Assembly: GCF_910596095.1 (NCBI RefSeq)
Contig: NC_056545.1
Coordinates: forward strand, 1,125,001-1,189,000
Reading direction: 5' to 3'
Source: Thunnus maccoyii
Lineage: Eukaryota; Chordata; Actinopteri; Scombriformes; Scombridae
Length of the DNA stretch: 64,000 bases
Part shown: piece after piece, positions 37,009 through 49,760 of the stretch
Numbering within the stretch: position 1 is the first letter of the stretch
Layout of the letters: the number at the start of each line of letters is the position of its first letter
Program-made: the position numbers and the translations under genes
Notes under the pieces: model-generated
Told to the model about the DNA's origin: nothing
What the model saw: the letters and a program-made list of their open reading frames with translations, nothing else
The model's database searches: none

Positions 37009-38066
37009 CTCCGGTTGGTAGTTCGACTCCTCAGCAGGTGCCGATTCCTTTCAGGTGTCTGGAGACGCTGGCGGAGTTTCTCTCAGAGTTTCCTGATGCG
37101 ACTGTTTGGTTGACCTCAGTGTTCGACAAGTTTGAGTAGTTAAACATGACATTACAAACATGACAAGAACACGGCTGTTTGACTAAACTACATTACTGGA
37201 GGGGAGAAGGTCAAGAATATACATTGTTTACAACCATTGTGTGCAGAATTTATAAAAACAAACAAAAAAAACAAGAAAGACTGTGTCATGTGAATGGAGA
37301 CTGTGTGTATCTATGTGGTTAGTTATAAATGCAGTGGGACCACATGAGCCTCCATAAAGCATTATGAAACTCATAATAAATCATAAACTGCACATAAACC
37401 ATCATAATAAGCACAGCTGATAATTTTGACATGTGAGTGGAGTTTGCACTGTTTACAGGTGCCGAGTAGTACTGGAGATAATATGGGCTTGAATGGGCCT
37501 CTATAGACTTCTATTCATTATGAAACTCGTAATAAATAGTGAACTGTAGCTGATCAGTGTGCAACACTTAGTGGGCTTGGTGGTCACGGTTAAAAACAAA
37601 ACCATGTTGATTTGTGGTTGGAAACAGGAAGTGAACAGCGACCTGATGTTTTGCTGAACCGGACCCTGACGGATCCGATGAGACTGAATATAATCTGGAC
37701 CAGCTCGGTCTCAGGTTCTGGTTCCAGTCTCAGATATTAAGAACTGAGTGGATTCATGTATGTGGTTGTATTATATTTTACTGCGATAAAAGCAAATCAA
37801 AGACATTTTCTGAAGCTGAGAACATGTGAAATAAATTACACACACACACACGTTCATGTTTCCATCACTTCAGAGGACATTACATTGACTTACATTCATT
37901 TCCTGGAGACTTACCCTAACCTTAACATAACCCTAAACTAACCTTAAAATGATCTATTTTACATTAAGGGGACCTGCTTTTTGTCCCCATAAGGGGGGGG
38001 GGGGAGTCCCCACAACATGACTGTGCAAACAGATATACGTCCCCACGGCGTCAGGGATACCTGGAC

Positions 38067-38097
<31 letters not shown>

Positions 38098-38591
38098 CTG
38101 CGTTTTGATTGACTTTTATTCAGCGTGTTTTCACAATGTACAGGCAGGTTATTATGGAGCCCCAACATGTTCAATATTAAATAAATCATTCTAAAATGAA
38201 TATTTATGCCACTTTTTATTTCATGTCACTGAATATTACTTCATAATATCATTTTTTATTTCTTAATGTCACTTTTTTCAGTTTTTATTTCATAATGTCC
38301 CTTTTTTTTTAAAGTTTCATCTTCATGTCACTGTTTATTTATCTCTTTTTTTGTATGTAATGTTGAACACTTTGGGGTTTCATAGGTTATTCCCACAGGA
38401 AACACTAATAAAAGTGTTCACAGCAGCAGCAGCAGCAGCCTGCTCATAGTCAGCTCACAGAAAGCGTTTCACACACGGCGTGATTTAGAATAAACTGTCT
38501 TTCAGCATGTTCCCTTTTTAAATCTCATTTAAACTTTACACAGTTTCTGTAGAAAAAGCAGTGGACAGAGCGGAGCAGGTCCAGGTCTGAA
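37009..38591. other. Intergenic region between lectin and TIM genes
   Basis: Upstream of the lectin ATG and downstream of the TIM stop. It contains a G-run (about 37987-38004), short CA tracts and, on the minus strand, an AATAAA (about 38116) that could end the TIM transcript. No gene was seen. Confidence 0.6.
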
Positions 38592-39492
38592 CTAGTCCAG
38601 AGTGTAGATGTTCTCCTGAACTGGTCTCCTCATCCGGATCTCATAGATGATGTGTGGAGGTTCCTCAGAGGAAAAACTGGAAGACAAAACAAACAAACAA
38701 ACAAACAAACAAACAACAAAACCCAAACATTAGCAGACAGTTGTTTATCTGCTTTTATAGAGAGCCGAAGGAAAACCAGAACTAACCTTTGTATTTCACT
38801 TTTTATTTCATAATGTCACTTTCAGAACTTCCTGGTTCTGTTCCAAAATTAAGAAAACCTCATTAAAAATCTCATTAACATTTGTAACTCCGCTGATAAA
38901 GAAAAATCCGATATTAAATAAAAAGTAACTGAACACTTAAATACTTAAAAAGCTGTGAGGTACAAGTTAATTACAACTCCCATGGTGCATTTCAGCAAGA
39001 AACATCCAATCACAGAGCTTCAAATCGTTTCTATGTTTCTACGTATCAGTAATACTGACGAGGTCGTTAATAAGAAAAATACAGAATGAGGAAAATACTC
39101 TGTAAGTCAACAAGTCGGGTTCAAGTTTACAAAAGTTGAACTCGATGTGAAAAACACGAGTCATCAGACCGAACTGAAACCAGTGGTGGAATTATTCAGA
39201 CCAGTAAAAGTAGAAATACTGTTGTCTAAAAATACTCCATTACAAGTAAAAGTCCTGAATTCAAAATGTTACTCTAGTAAAATTACAGAAGTATTATCAG
39301 CAAAATGTACTTAACATTACAACAGTGAAACTACTCATTACATAGACTGTGTTATATTATTATAGTTTATTATATGGTTTGTTTTTATCACTAACAAATA
39401 CACATAAGAGCATTTTAATGTAGTTCATCACTGTGGAACCAGTTTTAGATACTTTGGGTAGATTAAGAGTAATAGTACTGCATTATATGTTT

Positions 39493-39538
<46 letters not shown>

Positions 39539-40264
39539 GTGATAATAGACTTTATTTAGCACCGTTTACACACTAAAGCAGCTCAAAGTGCAGAACACAC
39601 TTTAAAAAAACAAAAAAGCAGACAATTTAAACAACAGTTAGAATATTAAAATATATGATTTTACATAAAATCTTAATCTGAGAAGTGACTATAAGTGGTA
39701 AATAAAATGAAATGTAGTGGAGTGGAGGTATAAAGTAGCATAAAATGGAAATACTCATGTACATGTACAAGTACCTCAGATTTGTAACTTGAGTGCAGTA
39801 CTTGAGTAAATGTATTTAGTTTAGAACTGACACTAGTTTAGTGTCAAACTGATCTGAAATGATGTGATTTTCAGCTCCAGTTTGGTTCGTTTGTTTTACT
39901 CACCAGCCGGTCTTTAAGGCTCGTCTGTATATTCCACCTGCAGAACGAAAACAAGGTTTGAAAAGCATAAAATCCACATTCTCTCTGGTTACGTTAAAGA
40001 CTTTTAAACATATTTAGTTGTGTGGTTTGAAACAGCCGCACAATAATAACAAACAACACTATTTCAATATCCTGGTTTATATTCTCTCGATGTAATGTGA
40101 CTAAACTCTGACATGGAGACACTGAATGAAACATGACAAGAAGAAAACGTACGTTTGAAGGCCAGAAAGAGAAAAACTGAAGCCAAGATCAGCAACACAG
40201 TGAGGGAGAGAGAGAGGACGGGAACGTTGATCTGAAGGGAGAGAGACGGCAGAGAGTCCTCCAC

Positions 40265-40299
<35 letters not shown>

Positions 40300-41958
40300 T
40301 TACATATAAATTATACTCCTTAAAAAGTACCTAATTTCAATATTAATATAAAAATTGGCTAATTTTCTTTTTGCTCAGCTTAATCAAATGAGATATAAAA
40401 TGTTAATCAGAGAGCTTTTAACAGAGTGAGGATAGCTGTTTGTGATGGAAGAAGCATCCAGATCCTTTACTGCAGTAAAAGTACCAATATAGCAATGTAA
40501 AAGTACTCCATTACAAGTAAAAGTCCTGCATTAAAAATCCTTCTACAGTAAAAATACATAAGTATTATGAGCTTGATGTAGTTAAAGTATTGCAGTAAAA
40601 GTACATAAGTATTATGAGCTTGATGTAGTTAAAGTATCGCAGTAAAAGTAGTGGTTTGGTCCCTCTGACTGATATATTATTATATATGACATCATTAGAT
40701 TATTAATAGTGAAGCATCAGTGTTAGAGCAGCATGTTACTGTTGTAGCTGCTGGAGGTGGAGCTAGTTTACACTACTTTATATACAGTTAGCTAGTTTAG
40801 TCCAGTGGTTCCCAACCTAGGGGTCGGGCCCCTGGCTTCATATTTAGCGTACAGAGGAATCAATCTGAACATCTTTCTCAAAATATCAAAATCTAGTTCT
40901 AATACATTTGTGTTATGTGGTGTATAACTAAATGTGTATTAAATGAATTTAGCACAAAGCAAACCTGAGTCCAGGTATAAAATTAGCACAGAAGGAGGAA
41001 TGGAGGTCTGAGCTGCTGGACTTCCTAGCAGGTTAATCCAGCAACTATTAAATAATATTAATAATATTAAAACATTAGGTGCAGTCGTTGTAACTCACAG
41101 TGATGGTGTCGGAGCGCAGCAGGGTGGAGTTCTTCAGGAGGTCCAGATGAGACGACAGCAGCATTTTCCAGTTTACTACAGAGAGGCAGACAACAAAAGA
41201 CAAGTTTCATCCAAATGTAGAACAAATTTTCACCAATTTTTCAGAAAATCATCAATAGAAAATGCAGTGAATTTGTTTCCTGTTGTGTGAATATTAGCAG
41301 ATAAAAAGCAGGTGGCACCAATCGTCCAGTCGGTGCCATTAAACCGTTGCAGAAGAAGAGACACAACGAGATGATGTCATTAAATGAGCGACAGTCAAAG
41401 CTCAAACGATGGAAAACCATGTTGAAAATGTGATGCTTCACACATGCAGGAACCATCCGTTCACCTTCTTTGTTCTCACAAAGACACCAAACATCTCACA
41501 TCTGGATTCACCAGACCAGAGTACAGATTTCCACCAGTCTACCGTCCATTCCTGATGTTTCTCTTCTTCTTATTGGTCTCCCTCAGTCGTGGTTTCTTTG
41601 CAACAGTTCAACCATGAAGTCCTGATTCATGCAGTGTCCTCTGAACAGCTGATGTTGAGATGTGTCTGCTACCTGAACTCTGGGAAGCATTGATGTTGGA
41701 GCTAATCTGAGGTGTTAATTGGTGATTTGTGAGGCTTGTAACCCTAAATCAACAGAGGAACTCTTGGTCTTCCTCTCCTGGTTCGGTCCTCATGAGAGCC
41801 AGTTTCATCGCAGCGTTTGATGGTTTTTGCAACAACACTTGAAGAAACTTTCAGAGTTGTTGAATTTTCTGAAATTTCAAATTGAAAATGGTCATAAAAC
41901 AGGTGAATAGACACCGTCTCACCTGTGGAGGTCGACGGCTCCATGACCCGATCCAGCT

Positions 41959-42002
<44 letters not shown>

Positions 42003-44939
42003 GGAGGAGAACTGGTGCCCGGAGCTGAGAGGGAAAAAACAGATTAACCCTCGGATACAGAATGAACCCCAGTTGACCTGAACTACAACAGCTCACCTGG
42101 TAGATTCAGTATAATGTTTCCACAGCAGCACTAATTCATGTCTGACTCTAACTCATTGTTCTGTGCTTCATTAATTAACTCAAATGTCTCCAACTTTGTT
42201 GTTTTGCTGTTAAGGTAGCGTATAAAACACTTCCTGCAAATGTTTCACATTAAAAGTCCACCAGGAAAATGAGTTGATATGCCCATCTGAGCCACTGGAA
42301 GACTTTTAATGTACAACATCTGCAGGAAGTGATGAGTTTTCATTGACAGCAGCTTAACAGCGACTGAAAAAATGGCAAAGTAGAAGCGACTGGAGTTAAT
42401 TTGTGAAAGAAAACAGAGTTTGTGTTAAAACTAAAGAAGCAGCGGTTGGTGTACTGACGGACTGACCGCTGCAGGAAAAAGATATTACACTGAATTCATC
42501 AAGACAACAGCAGGTTAACATGGAGGAAGTGTTGAGTTTCTATCAACAGCAGCAAAACAGGAATTAAAATATGATCAAAAATAAAACAGGAGAAATTAGA
42601 AATAAAGACGAGTCTCTCATATAAACTTGACACAAACAGTATAATTTGTGATAAAACATGTAAAAACACTGGTTTGGTCCTTTTAGGGCTTCAGCTAATG
42701 ATTATTTTCTTAGCGGATCGTTTCATCTATAAAACATAAGAAAACTTTCACTCATCTTTCACAGTATCCCACTACAAGCCTCATCAAATGTCCCAAACTG
42801 TAATTTAAGGCCAAGAAAAGACACAAATTCTCACATTTGAGAAGCTGAAATCATCAAATGTTTGTCAAAAAAAAAGACATTTGCTCACCTTTGACGACTC
42901 TCAGGTTCATGATCACCTTCTTGTCGTTGAAGATCCCGTCGATGTCCACCCTGCAGCAGTACGGCCCGCTGTCCGTCCGCCTCACGTCCAGGATGTCCAG
43001 GTCCATCTGACCGTCCAAGACGTCCCCCGTCAGCCGGTACCGGTCTTCCACCTGCAGCACCAGAGTCAAGATCCGATCAGCAGCAGGAAAAAAAAAAACA
43101 GCACAGTCGCTTTCTGGTTCCGAAAGCTAATATGAAGCTTCAGGCGTCCAAATGAGGTCTGTAAAACACCTTTACACACCAGAACCGAACTGAACCAAAC
43201 AGTTCAGGTTTGAAACTATGTGATGAGAGAAACTTTTTGGTGCTTGTGGGTAATCTGACCTTGGAGATGACGCCGTTCTCGTCCGTCTGAACCAGGATGT
43301 TGCTGCACCAGAAGGTTCCACAGCCGCGGCCCCAGCAGACCCGACTCAGGCCGAAACGCTTCACGGAGTACTGGCAGGACAGAGAGGCCACGCCCCCCTC
43401 CGCCACTTTAAAAGAGCAGACGGAAAAAAAACAGCCGCCTGCAGCAGAGAGACACACAGTTTACACACAGGAAACACCTCAACGGTTAAAGACGTCGCCT
43501 TGTGTTCACGTCGTTACTGTGGCCCCAAAACTGCAGACATGGAGCCAGGAACACCTGGACAGGTGAGAGAGGAAATATACTGGAAGTATGTTTATCATTT
43601 ATATTAGTTTAAGATAAACAATTGTGGTGTATTTTCATTAAAAGTCATTGGTGTGCTTAAAGACAATATTAAGCTATGCAGATTGATTTTATAAGTTTAT
43701 AAGCAATAAGGGCTAGTGTGATACAATTTGTATTGGTGTAGTTATAATCTCATGAACCATATTTAATCACACTGTACGTATAGAGGCACGGTAGAAGAAT
43801 CATAATCATACACTGGAGAAATTTGAGTGTGTTTGTATTACATGTCACTTTGCTTGGGTCTGCTAAAGTCTTCACCTTTCAAAACATACTCTCTGGAGGA
43901 GATCAAGAAATAAGGGTGTAAAATGACGAGAATAACTTACAAAAAATAAAAAAGGCCAGAAGACAACTTGGCAATAATGGTGTAAAATGATTCCCAATAC
44001 TTATATAAAAATTGGATATAATCAGGTAGAATTGAATATGCCAGTACATATCCTCAAACACCTCAAAACCTGTTTTGAAGAGTTTTAACCAACAACGAGT
44101 GACGGAGATAAAAGTAACATAATAATTGGTCAAAAATTAGGGAGGGTGGATGATAAGGTGTGACCTAAGCCGACCCAAGGGCATAAAAACAATGACCCAA
44201 AGAAAAACCTTTGGAGCGATTTGGTTCTTTGTAAAAGTGCTGATTGCTCCCCTTTTTTGCCGGCAGTAAAGAACACTTTGCTGCTTGGACCTCTGACTCC
44301 CTTTTTATTTTCAAGAGAGAGTTTTTTTGCTCTGGTACCTTTTTCTGCAACAATTTGATACAAAACAATGAGATGAGATATGATATGAAGATACGATGGA
44401 ATGATTAGATAAGATACCATGAGTTAGGAAGAGATACGATGAGACAATACATTAAGAAATTATACAAAGAGTTACGATACGATGATTTACAACCAGATAT
44501 GAATCAATACAACAAGATTAGATCGATATGATTCCTCAGTCAAGAGTTTCCATGTTACAGCAGCGCAGGATGAATTCAAAACAGGTCAGAAAACAGATAA
44601 GAAGAGTTTGAAATGAGATAAATAAAACAACACAAGTAATACTGAGTAATCCAGATGTGTATCAGTGTCTCTCAGATGTTCTGTGTGCTGCAAATAATCA
44701 ATGAACATCACCAATGTTCAATAATCAATGAACAATCAACTTCCTGTCAACAGATCCAACTAAATATTGCTCACATGTCGCATCATGATGAAGATGAAGG
44801 TCAGAAAACCGGAGGATCTGGAGGTGTGTTTGTGTTCGTGATGTCAGCGGTTTTGCGTCTCACCTGACAGGACGATGAGGACGATGACGAAGGTGGAGGT
44901 CTGAGGCGGTGGACAGCGGCGAGGCGAGGCGGCGGCCAT
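38592..44939 (-). CDS. TIM-family receptor (HAVCR1/TIMD4-like)
   Basis: Eight exons with matching phases: 44864-44939, 43260-43438, 42889-43051, 41923-42024, 41099-41175, 40153-40264, 39904-39937 and 38592-38676, making 275 codons. Exon 1 is a signal peptide (FVIVLIVL). Exons 2-3 make an IgV domain with the six-cysteine TIM pattern: SLSCQYS, CWGRGC, WCSN, then YCCRVDI and GIFNDKK. The FND residues form the metal-dependent phosphatidylserine pocket in TIM proteins. Exon 4 is a mucin stalk that is almost all threonine. Exon 6 holds the membrane segment ([18 protein letters not shown]). Exon 8 is the tail with IIYEI and ENIYTLD tyrosine motifs, ending at TAG. TIM proteins act on immune and epithelial cells in apoptotic-cell uptake and costimulation. 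Which mammalian member it matches is not decidable by eye. A Tc1 remnant lies in intron 4 and an LTR in intron 1. Confidence 0.92.
38690..38716. repeat. (ACAA)n microsatellite in TIM intron 7
   Basis: Tandem CAAA units just upstream (minus strand) of the last TIM exon acceptor. Confidence 0.9.
39180..39310. repeat. Teleost dispersed repeat (TACAAGTAAAAGTCCTG type)
   Basis: Contains TCCATTACAAGTAAAAGTCCTG. Related copies are at 40440-40640 (duplicated in tandem), 45415-45470, 51650-51800 and 57390-57540, with reversed pieces at 39710-39830 and 52060-52170. Non-coding. Confidence 0.7.
39498..39538. repeat. (AAT)n microsatellite
   Basis: Uninterrupted TAA/ATA run inside TIM intron 7. Confidence 0.97.
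40266..40298. repeat. (GA)n microsatellite forming a TIM splice acceptor tract
   Basis: On the minus strand this is (TC)n running into the AG before exon 6, so a microsatellite serves as the polypyrimidine tract. Confidence 0.85.
40440..40640. repeat. Dispersed repeat with internal tandem duplication
   Basis: The string AAGTATTATGAGCTTGATGTAG with its flank occurs twice in a row at about 40560-40640, inside a copy of the AAGTAAAAGTCC repeat. Confidence 0.75.
41390..41880 (-). mobile_element. Tc1-like transposase remnant in TIM intron 4
   Basis: The minus strand reads [20 protein letters not shown] and [13 protein letters not shown], the helix-turn-helix/GRPR-like part of a Tc1 transposase. 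Further 3' it matches transposase-type sequence broken by stops. It lies about 45 bp from the mucin exon. No intact gene. Confidence 0.7.
41961..42003. repeat. (TTG)n microsatellite encoding the poly-threonine stalk
   Basis: About 14 GTT units on the plus strand, read as ACA (Thr) codons of the TIM mucin exon on the minus strand. Confidence 0.95.
42690..42860 (-). repeat. Interspersed repeat, reversed copy of the 26940 family
   Basis: Shares the same family features (CTAATGATTATTTTC and AGAAGCTGAAATCATCAAATG) in reverse orientation. Lies in TIM intron 3. Confidence 0.5.
43623..44362 (-). mobile_element. Solo LTR, copy 1
   Basis: 740 bp bounded on the minus strand by TGTATCAAATTG... and ...ACACCACA, with a matching AAACAAT heptamer directly on both sides (target duplication plus possible chance matches). 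It matches 54840-55494 in opposite orientation. Includes AAAATAAAAAGGGAG, a possible poly(A) signal. It lies in TIM intron 1. Confidence 0.72.
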
Positions 44940-45061
44940 CGTGTGTATATGTGTGTGTGTGTGTTCATTGTCCAGTTCGACAACAACACAGTGTGACCCT
45001 GTGACGGAGGGGTGAGGGAGGGGCGAGCGACGCACACTGTGCTACTGTCTTGTTTGTTTTC

Positions 45062-45071
45062 GTGTGTGTGT

Positions 45072-45111
<40 letters not shown>
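45062..45111. repeat. (GT)n microsatellite
   Basis: About 25 GT units with one GA interruption, 120 bp upstream of the TIM start codon. Confidence 0.97.
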
Positions 45112-45112
<1 letters not shown>

Positions 45113-45475
45113 GGACAGACGATGATGAAGTCCTCATTGATTCTCTGTCTCATATTCTGAATGTCCGCTGTGTGTTTTAACGTTCTTCATCTTCATGAAT
45201 CATTCATCACATTTAAAACACAGAAACAAGTGAAGGAAGCCTGAAGTCTTTAATTTAAAGTTAGAAACAGAGATCGTGCTGCATTTTTACTGAAAGTCGG
45301 ATGTTTGTGTAAAATCTTTTGTCCAACAAGAAAAAAACTACTGAAATATTCAAATATCACACGTCTAAATGTCTTCTCTCCATCTCCATAGTCCAGACTG
45401 ATTACTGTGTATTATACAGAGGTGGAAGAGGTACTCAGATCCTTTACTGCAGTAAAAGTACCAATACAACAGTCC

Positions 45476-45720
45476 AGTGGTTCCCAACCTAGGGGTGGGG
45501 CCCCTCCAAAGGGTCAGCAGATAAACCTGAGGGGTCGTGAGATGATTAATGGGAGAGGAAAGAAGAAAAAACAAAGTTCTGATACACAAAGCTGGAGCTG
45601 TCAACAAGCTGTTAACTGTTCTATATTTGTTATCGTCAACAAATCTCATGTAGAGTCTCTTTGTGAAGCGACGGTCGAAGTTCAAACGATGGGAAACGTG
45701 ATGGAAATATGACGTTTCTG
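45476..45720 (+). repeat. Dispersed repeat starting CAGTGGTTCCCAACCTAGGGG
   Basis: The same opening string is at 40803, and the tail (CGGTCGAAGTTCAAACGATGG) is related to 41390-41420. Typical teleost non-coding repeat. Confidence 0.6.
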
Positions 45721-46338
45721 TTAGTTTCATGTGTTGATGTGAGGAAGGTTACAGTCTCCTCCTCATCATCGCTCCACACAGATCTGATGTTTTCAGCTCT
45801 TCAGTGACGTTGAAGTCACATGATTCATGACGTCATCATTTATTCACTCAGTCTGTTTACATTTGAGCTGCTGTTACACCTCAGACAGGAAACACTTTTA
45901 CACAGATTTATAGATTTTTTTGTGAAGTTTTGTGTTTTTACTGTCAGTGATGTTCAGTGTGAACTAACTCAAACCTTAAATGAACAAACACGGATGTCAG
46001 AGCAGATTTATGAGACAAAACAACATTCTTGGCATCACTTTCCGTCTGTTAAAGTGACGCCACTAAATGACACATTGAAAGCACATTTGAAGGATCTTTT
46101 AATATCCAGTATGAACAGGAGGAATGATTACAGACACCTGACTGCTGGTTTAACACACTGGGAACACTGGGAACACTGGGAACTGGTCCTTTAATCTGAA
46201 AAAAATTAAATGTTTCTGTCGGTGATGAATGTAAAGAAAACAGAAATAAAATAAATTTAAATGTTTAAACATTTGACGAGGATGAACACAGTGAGTTTAC
46301 AGTGATGTGAGGAAATACTGAGAACAAAAGGACTCTGT

Positions 46339-46340
<2 letters not shown>

Positions 46341-46369
<29 letters not shown>
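46341..46369. repeat. (CA)n microsatellite
   Basis: About 14 uninterrupted CA units. Confidence 0.97.
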
Positions 46370-46375
<6 letters not shown>

Positions 46376-48099
46376 TGTGTGGAGACGTCGCAGACACACA
46401 GAAGACTCCATTATTCACATCAAATATTCCTCTTTTTCTTCACGTCGTCTCTGTTTCTCCCCAAACTGACTCTGAGAGGCTTTTATTGTCAAAAAAAGTG
46501 AAATCCTGTAACTCCGTTTGACCCATTTTTACATTTGAAATCAGTAAAAACACCTTTAAACATGTTTCTTTTATAAGTAAACCAGAATTGACAGAATATA
46601 AAAAACTTTAAAGTTAAATTTGTCCCGTTTTTATAGAAAAACTCAAACATCACAGTTTACACATGTTGTTGCGTTCTGCACATTAAATAACGTTCTTAGA
46701 AATCATGACGGATGTGATGTTCTCCTGTTTCAGGTGACTTTGGATCATAATGTAGTGAGACTGTGAAAGTTTTCTCTCCGTAAACAAACAGTGTAAAATC
46801 TAAAGAATTAATCTCTGTGCTCTCTGAGAGATTAATTAAGGATTAATCTCCCATTTATTAATGACTGATCAGGTTTTTATGAGTGAAAAATGATTTGTGG
46901 TTCAGTGTAGAGATGAATATTGAGAGGAAACTGTGCAGAATAAGAACAATATGTGAGAGTTAACCAAAAGATGTTTGAGGAAACTTTATACTTTATGAGT
47001 CTTGATGATGTTTTCTTGATGTCAAAGATGTAAAAGTGACAAAAATCGATTGACTTTTTGCAGCAGCTTTTCTCCAAAGATTGGGAAAAAATTGCAAGCA
47101 AAGTGATTTATTTTAAACTGCTACCAGTGAAGAGTCACATGTAACGACTTCCTGGATAAAAAAGCTTCCTGCAGATCACAGAAACATCGATATTTCAGCT
47201 CTAATATTTAATGTATTTTCTGAACATGAGAACCATGAGGACTCAAAGTTCTATAAAACAGAAAATACTGTACTTAAGTTCCATTTATAACCTTTATTAC
47301 TGGATAAAACCTCATTTGGGAACATTTGGGAACATTTGGGGATTGTTTTGCTCGTCTATGGCATCGTGTTTGTTGGCAGGTGAGATTTGTTCATCTTCCA
47401 CCTGAATGACATCAGTTACCGCCACACCAAACGCCGCGATTGGTCCAAACCACAAGCAGCTGCTGATTTGGACGTTTCATGTGGAAAAGTTGCTGTAATT
47501 TAGTGAAATATTGTGGAGATTTCTTGAATTTGTGTTAATTATTGTGATCACAAAATCCTAATTTCCTGGAGGGACTGATTAATGTATCTTATTGAAAAGT
47601 AATGATAACATCTGTAATTTGGCAGCAGTTAGGAGTCAAAATATGATTTAATTCATTATAAAATCAGTAAAATAAGCAAAATAAAAGAATAAAAACTCCA
47701 GGGCTGAACGTGAATATTAACGTAGTTCATCTCTCTTCGTGAACTGAAGTAAAGCTCAGCAGAAACACGCTCACATTATTTACTCTGAGGTGCATAAAAG
47801 CTTAAGACAATATTGATCCAGAGGACAAATGTTAAAGATCAAACCGTCTCCGCTGGGAGGGAAACATGGAAGAAATGTGCAGAAATCCAGTTCAGTTCAC
47901 ATAAATGACGAGATGATTCACACGGCAGAGACTTAACGTTAACGTTGACGACACATCACCTGAACTTAAATCACTACAATAAGTTCAAATTCAGGTGTTC
48001 AGTCACATTAGCAGCAGTCTGTCAGTTCACACAGAAGCACGTTGCATTTGTCAAAGAAAAGAAACTGGAGGTGACTTATTATGACTTAACCAGGACATA

Positions 48100-48550
48100 T
48101 TCTGCACATTTCCAGCTCTATATTTATATTCTGGGGCTCTACTGGAATATCTTTGCATGATTTCCAGTTAAAAACTCCTTATTTATCTTCTACTGCTCCT
48201 TTATGCAGCCCCTCAGTTCAGCCTCTGTCTGAAACAGGCCGTTTTAGCTCCTGTCTCTTTAAGGTCCCGCCTCCTGATGAGCCCACTCTGTTCTGATTGG
48301 TCAGCTTTCAGGAAGCTTCCTCCGGCTCCGGAGGCTACGTAAACAAACTATAGTAGCAGGATTTCACTTCTTTTTCTCCTTCTTTACTCCAAACGTCAAC
48401 TTCTCAAATCCATCCGGACATGTTGGAGCTGAGCAACACATGGAAACACCTTAGCAACCACCTTAGCAACCACCTACAGAGAGGACCAAATGGGTGAAAA
48501 AGTGAAACCAATGCGGAGTTGCCTTAAACCTGCAAAGCTGGCTCCAAAAA
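48100..48550 (+). repeat. Interspersed repeat, plus copy
   Basis: Contains CAGCCCCTCAGTTCAGCCTC, AGGCGGG/CCCGCCTCCTGATGAGCC and GATTGGTCAGCTTTCAGG. The reverse complement is at 62210-62610, and only one end is present at 55755-55830. Dispersed, non-coding. Confidence 0.78.
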
Positions 48551-49106
48551 GAAGTCTTATTTATCTTCTATTTATCTTCTACTGGTCTTTTGACACAATA
48601 TTAATACAGAAATGTTAAAGAGAAGGTTTTATTTTCATGTTCAGTCAAGTGAGTGAAAAACATCCCACCGTTTGACTCTAATTATATACAGATGATCTCT
48701 GACACGGTTAATATTATCATCGTTATGAGTAAATCTCACATTCATTCATTTAAATGGAAAAAAAAACCTCCAGAAGGTTTATAAATGAGTTGAAGAATGA
48801 TTTTTCTTCTTTACAGATTCCAGTATGTCTCCGATTCTTGTATTTTATTTATTTATTCAATCATTTATTGCTGTGCCGTTGGTCATCTGTCTGATTTGTT
48901 GATTGGGTTTCAATATGTAAATAATTAATGATACAATGATTACTTTTAGTTATTTATTTGACATAATTTTCTTATAATTTTAAGTGGAAAATTGATCAAT
49001 TTACTCTTAATGTAAACTTAATGTAAACACTTTTGATATGTACTTATTCATGTTGTAAGACTTTCTATCATCAGTTTATGAGTAAAGTGAGTTTGTAGCT
49101 TCCATT

Positions 49107-49149
49107 TATTATTATTATTATTATTATTATCATTATTATTATTATTATT
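49107..49149. repeat. (ATT)n microsatellite
   Basis: ATT run with a single ATC interruption. Confidence 0.95.
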
Positions 49150-49349
49150 CCGTTTACTGACAGCTAACTGATACGGCCACATGCATCGACCAGATGATTC
49201 CCTCAAAGAATAAATGCTGCTTTCTCGTTGACTAAACTTATATGAGATTAAATGTATGTTGATCGTGTCTCTCAGATACAAACATGCAGCCCACAGCTCA
49301 TTTTTCATCTTCCTGCTGCTTTTGCTTTTGTTTCTTCAAAATGATCGAT

Positions 49350-49760
49350 CGAGCAGAAAGTGTAACTGTTACACTGGAGCTGATGATCGCCTGGAGGTGT
49401 GAGCTAAGTCCGGTCCTGTACGCCTTCTTCATCAATGACTGCGTGGCAACACACCGTCCATCTTCGTCATTAAGTTTGTGGACAACACCATCATCGACCT
49501 GATCACCGGGACCGATGAGTCGACCTACGGAGAACAAGTAAGAGCTCATGATCGTGATGTCAGAACAGCAGGACCAAGGAGGAAGGAAGCACACACCCCC
49601 CATCTACATCCAGGGGGCACCTGTGGAGAGTCAGCAGCTTCAGGTTCCCCGGGGTCCAGATCAGCGAGGACCTGAGTCGGTAGTCAGGACTGTGAACCAG
49701 CGCCTCTTCCTCCTCAGGAGACTGAGGAGGTGCAGAGAGCCCAGTATTTGTATCTGTATT
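49350..49760 (+). mobile_element. LINE reverse-transcriptase fragment
   Basis: The plus strand reads LSPVLYAFFINDCVATH, a decayed form of the motif LSPLLYxLFxxDCxA seen in fish non-LTR retrotransposons. Later frames give DESTYGEQV and further family-like text (GTD, then HPGGTCGESAASGS). Frameshifts and stops show it is dead. It abuts the hAT-like element. Confidence 0.7.

Larger units (their letters stand above)
44940..48100. other. Region upstream of the TIM gene
   Basis: Mainly non-coding. It holds (GT)n at 45062-45111, a dispersed repeat at 45415-45720 that includes CAGTGGTTCCCAACCTAGGGG (also at 40803), a fragment of the 2276-type repeat at 46070-46150 and (CA)n at 46341-46369. No exon was recognised. 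Confidence 0.6.

Noticed and set aside
36876-37139. 87-codon plus-strand ORF with a hydrophobic start
   Set aside because: It overlaps lectin exon 1 on the other strand. The minus-strand exon is supported by phase and signal-peptide continuity; this one has no support.
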